From Streptomyces sp. WAC05374 (GTDB lineage Bacteria > Actinomycetota > Actinomycetes > Streptomycetales > Streptomycetaceae), in assembly GCF_004353505.1 (NCBI RefSeq), contig NZ_SMNQ01000009.1:62001-126000 (forward strand): a stretch of DNA of 64,000 nt. The letters are read 5' to 3'. The notes below the pieces were generated by a model. The model was not told the origin of the DNA and made no database searches. It saw nothing but the letters and a program-made list of their open reading frames with translations. Shown in pieces: positions 41,199 to 49,282 of the stretch. The position numbers were made by a program, and so were the translations under genes. Within the stretch, counting starts at the first letter, position 1, and each line of letters begins with the position of its first letter.

Positions 41199-42427
41199 AA
41201 CCGCAGATCACCACCCTCCACTCGCTCGCCGGGCTGCGCAGCGCGCTGCGCCGTCTCGCGCACCGGGCCGGCCTGCCCGTGGAGCTGCGCTCCCGGCTGG
41301 CGCTGTCGGCGACCCGGGTGGCCCGCCCCGAGCTGCTGGCCGGCCGGCCCGTGCTGCTGGAAACCGTGCCGCCGCAGCCGTCCGGCCGGGCCGACGAGCG
41401 GCTGACCGTACGGCTGCACCTCCCCCACGCGCCGCGCCGGCCGTCCCTGGAGGGGCTGCCGCTGCCGCCGGAGCGGCTGCCCGGCACGGACGTCGTGTGG
41501 CGGGTGCCCGTCCCCGCCGCGCCCGACGGGAACGTCCCGGCGGGCGATCCGCCCGGTCTGGTGGAGCTGCTGGAGGAGGAGCTGAGCGCGGCCGTCGACC
41601 GGGTGGACGCGCTCGCCGACGACCACCAGCGCCTCAAGCACGAGCTGGCCGAGACGAACAGCGGCGTGCTGGCCCTGTACGTCCAGCTCGAGGAGCGCGA
41701 CGAGCAGCTCCGGCAGGCGCACGGCCGGATACTGCGCCAGCTCGAGGACGCGCTGCGCCCGCCGCCGGCGCGGGTGCCGGGCCTGGAGATGGCCGTGCAC
41801 TACGAGCCGGCGGAGAAGCACGCCCCCACCGGCGGTGACCTGTACGACTGGTTCGTCCTGCCGGACGGCACCGTGCACATCACGGTCGTGGACGCCCTGG
41901 GGCACGGACTGACCAGTACGCGCAGCGCGCTCAACGTCACGCACGCGGTGCGCACCCTCGCCCTGGAGGGGCACCCCCTGGAGTCGATCGTCGCCAGGAC
42001 GGACGAGGTGCTGGCGACGTTCGACCACGAGCTGATGGCCACCGTGCAGCTCGTCCGGCTGGACCCGCGCAGCGGGGAGCTGGTGCTGGCCAACGGCAGT
42101 CATCCGCCGGCCCTCCTCGTACGGGAGGACGGCGAGTCGTCCCTGCTGGAGGTGCGCGGCCGGGGCATCGGCTTCCCGCTGCCGGGCAGCGAGAAGCTGC
42201 TGCGCGACCGGCTCGGCCCCGGGGACCTGCTGCTGCTCTACACGGACGGGCTGACCGAGAGCCGCCGCGATCCCCGGGAGGGCGAGCAGCGCCTGGCGCG
42301 GGCGGCGGCCCGCCACCGGCACCGGCCGATAGAGGAGGTCCCGGCGGCCATCGCGGACGAGATGCACACGGTCATCCTGCACCCGGACGACACCGTCGCC
42401 CTGACCGTGCGGCGGGTGACGGGCTGA
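41195..42427 (+). CDS. SpoIIE-type serine phosphatase with coiled coil
   Basis: 410 residues, ATGA overlap with the gene before. An N-terminal region of about 120 residues of unknown fold is followed by a coiled coil (about residues 120-185; EELSAAVDRVDALADDHQRL) and a PP2C/SpoIIE domain with GGDLYDWFVL, VVDALGHGLTSTRSAL, LVLANGSHPPALLV and LYTDGLTESR. This is the RsbU/RsbP type, which dephosphorylates an anti-anti-sigma factor. No separate RsbV-like gene is seen in the window. Confidence 0.92.
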   Translation: MKPQITTLHSLAGLRSALRRLAHRAGLPVELRSRLALSATRVARPELLAGRPVLLETVPPQPSGRADERLTVRLHLPHAPRRPSLEGLPLPPERLPGTDVVWRVPVPAAPDGNVPAGDPPGLVELLEEELSAAVDRVDALADDHQRLKHELAETNSGVLALYVQLEERDEQLRQAHGRILRQLEDALRPPPARVPGLEMAVHYEPAEKHAPTGGDLYDWFVLPDGTVHITVVDALGHGLTSTRSALNVTHAVRTLALEGHPLESIVARTDEVLATFDHELMATVQLVRLDPRSGELVLANGSHPPALLVREDGESSLLEVRGRGIGFPLPGSEKLLRDRLGPGDLLLLYTDGLTESRRDPREGEQRLARAAARHRHRPIEEVPAAIADEMHTVILHPDDTVALTVRRVTG

Positions 42428-42443
42428 TCCTCGCCAGGTCCGT

Positions 42444-42467
42444 GGTTAAGGCACGCGATGTGGGTAA
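42444..42467 (+). promoter_or_regulatory. Possible SigB-type promoter before the RsbW-like gene
   Basis: GGTT (42444-42447) - 14 bases - GGGTAA (42462-42467), close to the GNNT-N14-16-GGGTA(C/T) form. A transcript would begin near 42475, about 20 bases before the start codon. Confidence 0.45.
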
Positions 42468-42496
42468 GCGAGCGGTGATGGATGAAGGAGTCGCTC

Positions 42497-42868
42497 GTGG
42501 TTGTCGTGATTTCGCCGTACGTGGACTGTGCATCGGCCCGTGACACAGCCGCACGCTTCGTGGCCGAGCACTGCCCGTGGGCGGACCTGGACGCGGTGCA
42601 GCTCGTCGTCACGGAGCTGACGGCCAACGCCCTGCGCCACACGGACGGCTGGTGGCGTCTGCGGCTGCGGGCCGAGCACGGTGAGCTGACCGTGGAGGTG
42701 GACGACTCGTCCCCGGCCGCGCCCGAGGCGCGTGCCCCCGACTTCGAGGGCGGTGGCGGCTTCGGCTGGCCGATGATCCTGAGCCTCGCGGGCCGGGTGG
42801 AGGTCCAGCCGCGCTCGGCGGGCAAGACGGTCCGCGCCGTCTGGTCGCGCGCGCCCGAGGCCGCCTGA
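42497..42868 (+). CDS. RsbW-like anti-sigma factor ATPase
   Basis: 123 residues from GTG 42497, chosen because an AAGGAG sits six bases upstream; ATG 42482 is in frame but has no site. It is a single GHKL domain with VVTELTANALRHTDGWWRLR (N box), VEVDDSSPAAP and GGGGFGWPMILSLAG. The G1 box is degenerate (VDDSS rather than DxGxG), as in many streptomycete ATP-binding regulators of this kind. It probably binds a sigma factor or anti-anti-sigma factor; the convergent SigB-type factor is an obvious candidate partner. Confidence 0.82.
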   Translation: MVVVISPYVDCASARDTAARFVAEHCPWADLDAVQLVVTELTANALRHTDGWWRLRLRAEHGELTVEVDDSSPAAPEARAPDFEGGGGFGWPMILSLAGRVEVQPRSAGKTVRAVWSRAPEAA

Positions 42869-42887
42869 GCCGCCCACTCCTTGCGGC

Positions 42888-43077
42888 CTCCCGGCCGCCC
42901 GAGCCGTCCCGCCTCCGCCGCCCCCCGGCCGCCCGAGCCGTCCCGCCTCCGCCGCCCCCCGGCCGCCCGAGCCATCTCGCCTCCGCCGCCCCCCGGCCGC
43001 CCGAGCCATCTCGCCTCCGCCGCCCCCCGGCCGCCCGAGCCGTCCCGCCTCCGCCGCCTCCCGGCCGCCCGAGCCGT
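42888..43077. repeat. 34-bp tandem repeat, about 5.6 copies
   Basis: The block GGCCGCCCGAGCC recurs at 42893, 42927, 42961, 42995, 43029 and 43063, exactly 34 bases each time. Copies differ only at a few positions (GTCCC or ATCTC; CCCCC or CTCCC). It is not a multiple of three and lies between two convergent genes. Confidence 0.92.
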
Positions 43078-43095
43078 GCCGCTGCGGTCCTACCC

Positions 43096-43133
43096 CTGGA
43101 AGGCCACGCGGGCCCTGGAAGGCCACGCGGGCC
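43096..43133. repeat. 19-bp tandem duplication
   Basis: CTGGAAGGCCACGCGGGCC occurs twice in direct succession (43096-43114 and 43115-43133). Confidence 0.85.
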
Positions 43134-43215
43134 CGTCCGCGGCCTGTCCGCCCCCGCACGGCCCCGCCCCCCGCACCGCTGCCGGCCCCCGTACCGCCCG
43201 GGTACCGGGCCCGAC

Positions 43216-43258
43216 GTCCGACGACGCCCGGGGCGGGGCGCCCCGGGCGTCGTCGGAC
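43216..43258 (-). terminator. 19-bp hairpin after the sigma factor gene
   Basis: Perfect arms (43216-43234 with 43240-43258) and a 5-base loop start 11 bases after the sigma gene stop. Because it is symmetrical it may also stop transcripts from the opposite side. Confidence 0.85.
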
Positions 43259-43269
43259 ATTCCGTCAGG

Positions 43270-44118
43270 TCACTCGACGGCCAGTAGGCCTTCCCTCAGC
43301 CGTGTGGTGATCCGGGACAGCAGCCGGGACACGTGCATCTGGGAGACACCCAGCTCGGCGCCGATCTCGGACTGCGTCATCTCGTCCACGTACCGCATCC
43401 TCAGGATGCGACGGTCCCGCTCGTCGAACTGCTCGATGAGCGGCTTCAGCGCCTGGACGTTCTCCACGATCTCCAGTTCGCGGTCCGGCTCGCCCAGCCG
43501 GTCGCTGAGGGTCTCGGAGGAGTTGTCGCCGCTGTCGTCGAGCGGCAGGTCGATGGAGCCGGCCGTGTACCCGTTCGAGGCGACGAGCCCTTCGAGGATC
43601 TCGTCCTCCTCCATCCCGAGGTGCTCGGCCAGTTCGGCCGGGGTCGGAGAGCGGTCGAGGCGCTGGAACAACTCGTCGGTCGCGCGGGCGATGTCGATGC
43701 GCAGCTCCTGGAGCCGGCGCGGAACGTGCACCGACCAGCTCGTGTCACGGAAGAACCGCTTGATCTCACCGATGACGCACGGCATCGCGAAGGTCGTGAA
43801 CTCGACCTCGCGGCTCAGGTCGAAGCGGTCGATCGCCTTGATCAGGCCGATGGTGCCGACCTGGATGATGTCCTCCATCTGGTCGGACCGGTTGCGGAAG
43901 CGCGTCGCCGCGTACTTGACCAGGGACAGGTTGAGCTCGATGAGGGTGTTGCGGACGTATTGGTACTCCTCCGTGCCTTCCTCGAGCACCGCCAGCCGGT
44001 CGAAGAACTGCTTCGACAGCTCCTTCGCGTCCTTCGGAGCCACCTCGCCGGGGTTCCGGATCTCCGGCAGGTCCGTCGTCGTCTGCCGGGCGGTACCGGC
44101 CGAGATCGTGGTCGCCAT
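43270..44118 (-). CDS. SigB/SigF/SigG-family stress sigma factor
   Basis: 282 residues. Region 2 includes LIELNLSLVKYAATRFRNRS, IIQVGTIGLIKAIDRFDLSR and EVEFTTFAMPCVIGEIKRFF; region 3 has DTSWSVHVPRRLQELRIDI; region 4 has RDRRILRMRYVDEMTQSEIG and AELGVSQMHVSRLL. This is the Streptomyces SigB-type group used for stress response and differentiation. The exact paralogue (B, F, G, I, K, L, M, N types) cannot be told. It faces the stressosome operon, and a SigB-type promoter precedes it. The start has a GGGAGGG site. Confidence 0.93.
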   Translation of the reverse strand: MATTISAGTARQTTTDLPEIRNPGEVAPKDAKELSKQFFDRLAVLEEGTEEYQYVRNTLIELNLSLVKYAATRFRNRSDQMEDIIQVGTIGLIKAIDRFDLSREVEFTTFAMPCVIGEIKRFFRDTSWSVHVPRRLQELRIDIARATDELFQRLDRSPTPAELAEHLGMEEDEILEGLVASNGYTAGSIDLPLDDSGDNSSETLSDRLGEPDRELEIVENVQALKPLIEQFDERDRRILRMRYVDEMTQSEIGAELGVSQMHVSRLLSRITTRLREGLLAVE

Positions 44119-44166
44119 GGACTCTGCACCCTCCCTAGGTCTTCACGGTACGTTCGCAAGGCGCGT

Positions 44167-44191
44167 GTACCCCTCTTCCGGCGGAGCACGC
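44167..44191 (-). promoter_or_regulatory. SigB-type promoter for the sigma factor gene
   Basis: On the minus strand GCGT (44191-44188) - 15 bases - GGGTAC (44172-44167) is a full match to the Streptomyces SigB promoter form GNNT-N14-16-GGGTA(C/T). It would give a leader of about 40 bases and implies autoregulation. Confidence 0.65.
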
Positions 44192-44220
44192 ATGGGAACT
44201 GCCGCCCGAACGGAAAAAGC

Positions 44221-44259
44221 GGAGGGCCGCTTCTCACACGTGGCGAGAAACGGCCCTCC
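44221..44259 (-). terminator. guaB1 terminator
   Basis: GGAGGGCCG/CGGCCCTCC (44221-44229 with 44251-44259), with an inner TTCTC/GAGAA pairing, sits directly after the guaB1 stop. Confidence 0.8.
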
Positions 44260-44276
44260 CGTGGCCTGATGGCGCG

Positions 44277-45719
44277 TCAGCTCCAGCTTGCGTGCAGCGG
44301 CTTGCCCTCGGCGTAACCGGCGGCGCTCTGGATGCCCACGATGGCCTTCTCGGCGAACTCCTCCAGGGAGCCCGCGCCTGCGTACGTGCAGGACGAGCGG
44401 ACACCCGCGATGATCGAGTCGATCAGGTCCTCGACGCCCGGGCGCGCCGGGTCGAGGAACATCCGCGAGTGCGAGATGCCCTCCTCGAAGACGGCCTTGC
44501 GGGCCCGGTCGTAGGCGGACTCCTCGCTCGTACGGTTGCGGACGGCACGCGCGGAGGCCATGCCGAACGACTCCTTGTACAGGCGGCCGTTGGCGTCCTG
44601 CTGGAGGTCGCCCGGGGACTCGTACGTACCGGCGAACCAGGAGCCGATCATCACGTTCGACGCGCCGGCGGCCAGGGCCATGGCGACGTCGCGCGGGTGG
44701 CGGACACCGCCGTCGGCCCACACGTGCTTGCCGTACTTCTTCGCCTCGGCGGCGCACTCGAGGACGGCGGAGAACTGGGGGCGGCCCACGCCGGTCATCA
44801 TGCGGGTGGTGCACATGGCGCCGGGTCCCACACCGACCTTGATGATGTCCGCGCCGGCCTCGACGAGGTCGCGCACGCCCTCGGCGGCGACGATGTTGCC
44901 GGCGACGATCGGCACGTGCGGGTCCAGGCCGCGGACGGTCCGGATCGCGCTGATCATCGACTCCTGGTGGCCGTGCGCCGTGTCGATGACGAGCGTGTCG
45001 ACGCCCGCGTCGAGGAGCTGCTTGGCCTTGCCCGCCACGTCGCCGTTGATGCCGACGGCGGCGGCGATGCGCAGCTTGCCCTGCGCGTCGACGGCCGGGC
45101 TGTACAGGGTGGCGCGCAGGGCGCCCTTGCGGGTGAGGATGCCGGCGAGGCGGCCGTCCTCGTCCACGGCCGGGGCGTACCGGCGGTTGTGGTGGTCCAG
45201 GGTGTTGAACGCCTCGCGCGGGTCCATGTCCGCGTCGAGGAGCAGCAGGTCCGTGGACATGATCTCGGAGAGCTGGGTGAAGCGGTCCACGCCGCTCAGG
45301 TCCGCGTCGGTGACGACACCGATGGGCCGCTGGTCGGCGTCCACGACGACGCCGGCGTTGTGCGCGCGCTTGGGCAGCAGCGACAGGGCGTCGGCGACGG
45401 TCTGGTGCGGGTCGAGCACGATCGGGGTGTCGAGCACGTGGTGGCGGCTCTTGACCCAGGTGATGACGTCGGTGACGACCTCGATCGGAATGTCCTGGGG
45501 GATGACCACGAGGCCACCGCGGCGGGCGACGGTCTCGGCCATCCGGCGGCCCGCGATGGCGGTCATGTTGGCGACGACCAGCGGGATGGTGGTCCCGGTG
45601 CCGTCGGGGGAGGACAGGTCGACGCCCTGGCGGGAGCCCACGGCCGAGCGGCTAGGCACCATGAATACGTCGTCGTACGTGAGGTCGTACGGCGGCTTCA
45701 GGTCATTGAGGAAACGCAC
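44277..45719 (-). CDS. guaB1: GuaB1-family enzyme, IMP dehydrogenase-related (GMP reductase type)
   Basis: 480 residues from GTG 45719. The barrel opens with YDLTYDDVFMVPSRSAVGSR and has the catalytic loop GVGPGAMCTTRMMTGVGRPQ with its Cys. Two CBS motifs (about residues 95-205; IVLDPHQTVADALSLLPKRA) are inserted, as in IMP dehydrogenase. Actinobacterial GuaB1 proteins are now known to act as CBS-containing GMP reductases, converting GMP to IMP, rather than as IMP dehydrogenases. It stands alone between two hairpin terminators. Confidence 0.93.
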   Translation of the reverse strand: MRFLNDLKPPYDLTYDDVFMVPSRSAVGSRQGVDLSSPDGTGTTIPLVVANMTAIAGRRMAETVARRGGLVVIPQDIPIEVVTDVITWVKSRHHVLDTPIVLDPHQTVADALSLLPKRAHNAGVVVDADQRPIGVVTDADLSGVDRFTQLSEIMSTDLLLLDADMDPREAFNTLDHHNRRYAPAVDEDGRLAGILTRKGALRATLYSPAVDAQGKLRIAAAVGINGDVAGKAKQLLDAGVDTLVIDTAHGHQESMISAIRTVRGLDPHVPIVAGNIVAAEGVRDLVEAGADIIKVGVGPGAMCTTRMMTGVGRPQFSAVLECAAEAKKYGKHVWADGGVRHPRDVAMALAAGASNVMIGSWFAGTYESPGDLQQDANGRLYKESFGMASARAVRNRTSEESAYDRARKAVFEEGISHSRMFLDPARPGVEDLIDSIIAGVRSSCTYAGAGSLEEFAEKAIVGIQSAAGYAEGKPLHASWS

Positions 45720-45835
45720 GTGCTGAACATCCCAGTCGTTCGGAGTTGGCCCCCGGGCATTTCAGCCGGGGGGAAAACGCACGTACTTCATTCTCCCATG
45801 GCCGCACGCGCGTACGCCCCGGGCGAAAGGCACAG

Positions 45836-45870
45836 GCCCTGGAGGAACCCCTCGTAGGTTCCTCCAGGGC
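45836..45870 (-). terminator. Terminator after the SorC-type regulator
   Basis: A 14-bp stem GCCCTGGAGGAACC/GGTTCCTCCAGGGC (45836-45849 with 45857-45870), 39 bases beyond the stop codon. Confidence 0.85.
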
Positions 45871-45908
45871 CACGGGCCGACCGGGTCCGGCACAGGGCCG
45901 CCCGCGTG

Positions 45909-46931
45909 CTACTCGTCCGGGTCCGCGCGGTCCAGGGCCGGGCGGGGGCCGGGGGTGAACTCGGTGAGCAGGTAGTCCGCCGCCATGGTGTCCGTGACCA
46001 GGCTGGTGACCAGCCCGGACCGGAGCACCGCGCCGATGGCCGCGGCCTTGCGGGCGCCGCCCGCGATGGCCACGACCTCCGGGATGCGGCGCAGCCGGTC
46101 GGCCTCGACCGTGATGCACCGCTCCCCCAGGTCGCGTCCGACCCGGCGGCCGTTCGCGTCGAAGAGGTGGGCGGACATCTCGGCCGCGACGCCCAGCGAG
46201 GCGTAGTGCGCCCGCTCCTCGTCCGTGAGCATGTCGTGGACGGTCGAGATGCCCGGCTCCCAGGAGCCGATGGACACCGCGGCGACCGTCACCTTGTCGA
46301 AGTACTCGAAGGCGCGGGCGATGCCGGTCTGGCTGCGCAGCGCCGACGCGGTGGCCGGGTCGGGCAGCAGCATCGGCGCGTAGATGGGGTGCGCCTCGCC
46401 GCCGGAGACCTGGGCGGCGCGCCGTACCGCCTCCACCGAGCCGCGCTCGGCCGTACCCGCGTCGTACACGCCCGTGAGCTGGACGACCGTGCAGGGCGGC
46501 AGCCGGTCGAGGGCGGCCGCCATGTGGATGGTGGAGCGGCCCCAGGCCAGGCCCAGGACGTCGCCCTCGGCCACCAGCTCGCCGAGCAGGTCGGCCGCGA
46601 CCTCGCCCAGGTTCTCCGGGTCGGGCGAGGCGTCCTCCCCCTCCGGCGGTGACTCGACGACCACGGCGTGACGCAGCCCGTAGCGGGCGCGCAGCGCGTC
46701 GGAGCGCTCGGCGTCCAGCTCGGCGGGTACGCGGATCTCGATGCGTACGAGGTCACGCTCCAGAGCGGTCTCCAGCACCCGCGCGACCTTGAAGCGGCTG
46801 ACGCCGAACTCCTCCGCGATCTGGATCTTGGACTTGCCCTCGAGATAGAAGCGACGGGCCATGGCCGCCGCCTGCACCAGCTCCGCGGGTCCCATCCGCA
46901 GGGCTGGCCGTCCCGCCGACATAGCAGACAC
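45909..46931 (-). CDS. SorC-family sugar-binding transcriptional regulator
   Basis: 340 residues from GTG 46931, which has GAGGAG seven bases upstream; longer frames lack a good site. The N-terminal HTH is ARRFYLEGKSKIQIAEEFGV, then SRFKVARVLETAL. The larger sugar-phosphate-binding domain includes LGLAWGRSTIHMAAALDRLP, GVYDAGTAERGSVEAVRRAA and AVSIGSWEPGISTVHDMLT. SorC/DeoR-like effectors are phosphorylated sugars. The upstream neighbour is ribulose-phosphate epimerase, so a pentose phosphate is a possible ligand. Confidence 0.88.
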   Translation of the reverse strand: MSAMSAGRPALRMGPAELVQAAAMARRFYLEGKSKIQIAEEFGVSRFKVARVLETALERDLVRIEIRVPAELDAERSDALRARYGLRHAVVVESPPEGEDASPDPENLGEVAADLLGELVAEGDVLGLAWGRSTIHMAAALDRLPPCTVVQLTGVYDAGTAERGSVEAVRRAAQVSGGEAHPIYAPMLLPDPATASALRSQTGIARAFEYFDKVTVAAVSIGSWEPGISTVHDMLTDEERAHYASLGVAAEMSAHLFDANGRRVGRDLGERCITVEADRLRRIPEVVAIAGGARKAAAIGAVLRSGLVTSLVTDTMAADYLLTEFTPGPRPALDRADPDE

Positions 46932-47040
46932 CGCGATCTCCTCACTGCTGTTCACATTTCGGATCGCCATCCTTGCAGATCCGGCGGTCCGTGATCGGTC
47001 CTGTTGGGCTGCGTTCATCTGCCCGTGGTCCACCCGTGGC

Positions 47041-47724
47041 TCAGTGGCCGCACGCCCAGGCGGCCGTGGCGGTCGCCGCGGTGGCCTGCTCGCGCAGCGC
47101 CCGCACCGCGGCGGCCGGGTCCTCGGCCCCGTACACGGCGGAACCGGCGACGAAGACGTCGGCGCCCGCCTCCGCGCACCGCTCGATGGTGGACGCCGAG
47201 ACGCCGCCGTCGACCTGGAGCCAGAGCTCCAGACCGTGCTTGGAGATCAGCTCACGGGTGCGGCGGATCTTCGGCAGCATGATGTCCAGGAAGGCCTGGC
47301 CGCCGAAGCCCGGCTCCACGGTCATGATCAGCAGCATGTCCAGCTCGGGGAGCAGGTCCTCGAACGGCTCGATGGGGGTGGCCGGCTTCAGCGCCATCGA
47401 CGCCCGGGCCCCCTTGGCCCGGATCTCGCGGGCCAGCCGGACCGGGGCGGCGGCCGCCTCCACGTGGAAGGTGACCGAGCCGGCCCCCGCCTCCACGTAC
47501 TGCGGGGCCCAGCGGTCCGGGTCCTCGATCATCAGGTGGCAGTCCAGCGGGGTGTCCGTCGCCCGGGCGAGCGACTCCACGACGGGCACGCCCAGGGTGA
47601 GGTTGGGCACGAAGTGGTTGTCCATGACGTCGACGTGGAGCCAGTCGGCGCCCTCGACGGCCTTCGCCTCCTCGGCGAGACGGGCGAAATCGGCGGACAG
47701 GATGCTGGGGTTGATCTGGGCCAT
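47041..47724 (-). CDS. rpe: Ribulose-phosphate 3-epimerase
   Basis: 227 residues. It interconverts ribulose-5-phosphate and xylulose-5-phosphate in the pentose phosphate pathway. Barrel motifs: INPSILSADFARL, LHVDVMDNHFVPNLTLGV (metal-binding His/Asp), DCHLMIEDPDRW, MTVEPGFGGQAFL and VDGGVSAST. The C-terminus ends in an Ala/Thr-rich tail. The SorC-type regulator follows after about 110 bases in the same direction. Confidence 0.97.
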   Translation of the reverse strand: MAQINPSILSADFARLAEEAKAVEGADWLHVDVMDNHFVPNLTLGVPVVESLARATDTPLDCHLMIEDPDRWAPQYVEAGAGSVTFHVEAAAAPVRLAREIRAKGARASMALKPATPIEPFEDLLPELDMLLIMTVEPGFGGQAFLDIMLPKIRRTRELISKHGLELWLQVDGGVSASTIERCAEAGADVFVAGSAVYGAEDPAAAVRALREQATAATATAAWACGH

Positions 47725-47825
47725 GTGCCAAGCCTGCCATGTCCCATGGGGTTTCTTTTACCCGATGCCCGGGTGACCTTGACGGGACCCGGCACACATA
47801 CCGCAATCCCGGCGTATCGCCGGCC

Positions 47826-49247
47826 TCAGGCCGTGCGGCGGAGCAGCGCCAGGTACATCGCGTCCGTCCCGTGCAGGTGCGGCCAGAGCTGTACGTCGGG
47901 GCCGTCGCCGAGCGCGGGCACGCCCGGCATGAGGGGCCTGGCGTCGATCAGCTCCGCGCCGCCGTGCTTCTTGAGGACGTCGTCGACCACGACCCGGGTC
48001 TCCGCCAGGTGCGGCGAACAGGTCGCGTAGCCGACCACCCCGCCGACCCGGGCGGCCTGCAAGGCCTCGGTGAGCAGGGCGCGTTGCAGCGGGGCGAAGC
48101 CCTCCATGTCCTCCGGCCGGCGGCGCCAGCGGGCCTCGGGTCGGCGGCGCAGGGCGCCCAGGCCCGAGCACGGCACGTCCACCAGGACGCGGTCGAACGA
48201 GCCGGGGCGCCACGGCGGGCGGGTGCCGTCGGCGGTGATGACCTGGTACGGGCCCGGGTTGCCGGTCAGCGCGCGGTCGACCAGCCGGGCACGGTGCGGC
48301 TGCTTCTCGGAGGCGAGCAGGGCGGCGCCGCGTCCGGCGGCCAGGGCGCCGAGGAGGGCCGCCTTGCCGCCGGGGCCCGCGCAGCCGTCGAGCCAGCGCC
48401 GGTCGGGGCCGTCGAGCGGGGCGTTCGCCAGGGCGATGGCCACGAGCTGGCTGCCCTCGTCCTGCACGCCCGCCCTGCCCTCGCGCACCGCGTCGATCGC
48501 GCCCGGCTCGCCGCCCTCGGCCAGCCGCACGGCGTAGGGGGACCAGCGGCCCGGCAGGCCCGCCTCGTCCCCGAGCACGTCCAGCAGCTCGGCCGGGGTG
48601 GACCGGCCGGGGCGGGCGACCAGCGTGACCTCGGGCCGCTCGTTGTCGGCCTCCAGCAGGTCCTCGATCCCGGCGCGGCCGCCGCCGAGGGCGTCCCACA
48701 GCGCGGAGACGACCCAGCGGGGGTGCGAGTGCACGACCGCCAGGTGGTCCTCGGCGTCCTCGTCGTACGGCGGGGCCACCTCCTCCAGCCAGGCGTCGAG
48801 GTCCCGCTGCGCGATCCTGCGGAGTACGGCGTTGACGAACTTGGCCCGCCCGTCGCCGAGCACCACCCGCGCCAGCTCCACGCTCGCCGACACCGCCGCG
48901 TGCGTGGGGATGCGCGTCCCGAGGAGCTGGTGCGCGCCCAGCGAGAGCACGTCCAGGACCGGCGGGTCGACCTCGCGCAGCGGCCGGTCGATGCAGGCCG
49001 CGATGACCGCGTCGTACGTGCCCTGCCGGCGCAGCGTGCCGTACACCAGCTCGGTGGCGAGCGCCGCGTCCCGGCCGTCGAAGCCCTCCTTCTCCCGCGC
49101 CTTCTTCAGCAGCGGCGGCAGGACGAGGTTGGCGTACGCGTCCCGCTCGTCGACGGCGCGCAGCGCCTCGAACGCCAGGACGCGTACCGGGTCCTTCTTG
49201 GGTCGGCGGTACGGCTTGGAGGGACGGCGACGGGACTGCTCGCTCAA
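47826..49247 (-). CDS. rsmB: 16S rRNA m5C967 methyltransferase
   Basis: 473 residues. The best start is TTG 49247 (LSEQSRRRPSKPYRRPKKDP), since no ATG or GTG with a site lies near the conserved N-terminus and GGAGC lies upstream. The N-terminal NusB-like RNA-binding domain (VRVLAFEALRAVDERDAYAN; KFVNAVLRRIAQRD) is followed by the SAM domain: WLDGCAGPGGKAALLGAL, catalytic cysteines in VLVDVPCSGLGALRRRPE and GYATCSPHLAETR. It lies 35 bases after fmt in the same operon. Confidence 0.95.
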   Translation of the reverse strand: MSEQSRRRPSKPYRRPKKDPVRVLAFEALRAVDERDAYANLVLPPLLKKAREKEGFDGRDAALATELVYGTLRRQGTYDAVIAACIDRPLREVDPPVLDVLSLGAHQLLGTRIPTHAAVSASVELARVVLGDGRAKFVNAVLRRIAQRDLDAWLEEVAPPYDEDAEDHLAVVHSHPRWVVSALWDALGGGRAGIEDLLEADNERPEVTLVARPGRSTPAELLDVLGDEAGLPGRWSPYAVRLAEGGEPGAIDAVREGRAGVQDEGSQLVAIALANAPLDGPDRRWLDGCAGPGGKAALLGALAAGRGAALLASEKQPHRARLVDRALTGNPGPYQVITADGTRPPWRPGSFDRVLVDVPCSGLGALRRRPEARWRRRPEDMEGFAPLQRALLTEALQAARVGGVVGYATCSPHLAETRVVVDDVLKKHGGAELIDARPLMPGVPALGDGPDVQLWPHLHGTDAMYLALLRRTA

Positions 49248-49282
49248 AAGGTGCTCCGCTTTTCGGTGAGGCTCGTTCCCTT

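Noticed and set aside
42888..43077. 34-bp repeat as a CRISPR array
   Set aside because: Copies are directly adjacent with no spacers and no cas genes are near.
42881..44269. 462-codon + strand frame across the tandem repeats and the sigma gene
   Set aside because: It runs antisense to the sigma factor and through noncoding repeats; composition is Arg/Ser/Pro-biased without domains.
45909..47033. Longer form of the SorC-type regulator starting at 47033
   Set aside because: The extra N-terminus is not typical of the family, and a GAGGAG site fits GTG 46931.
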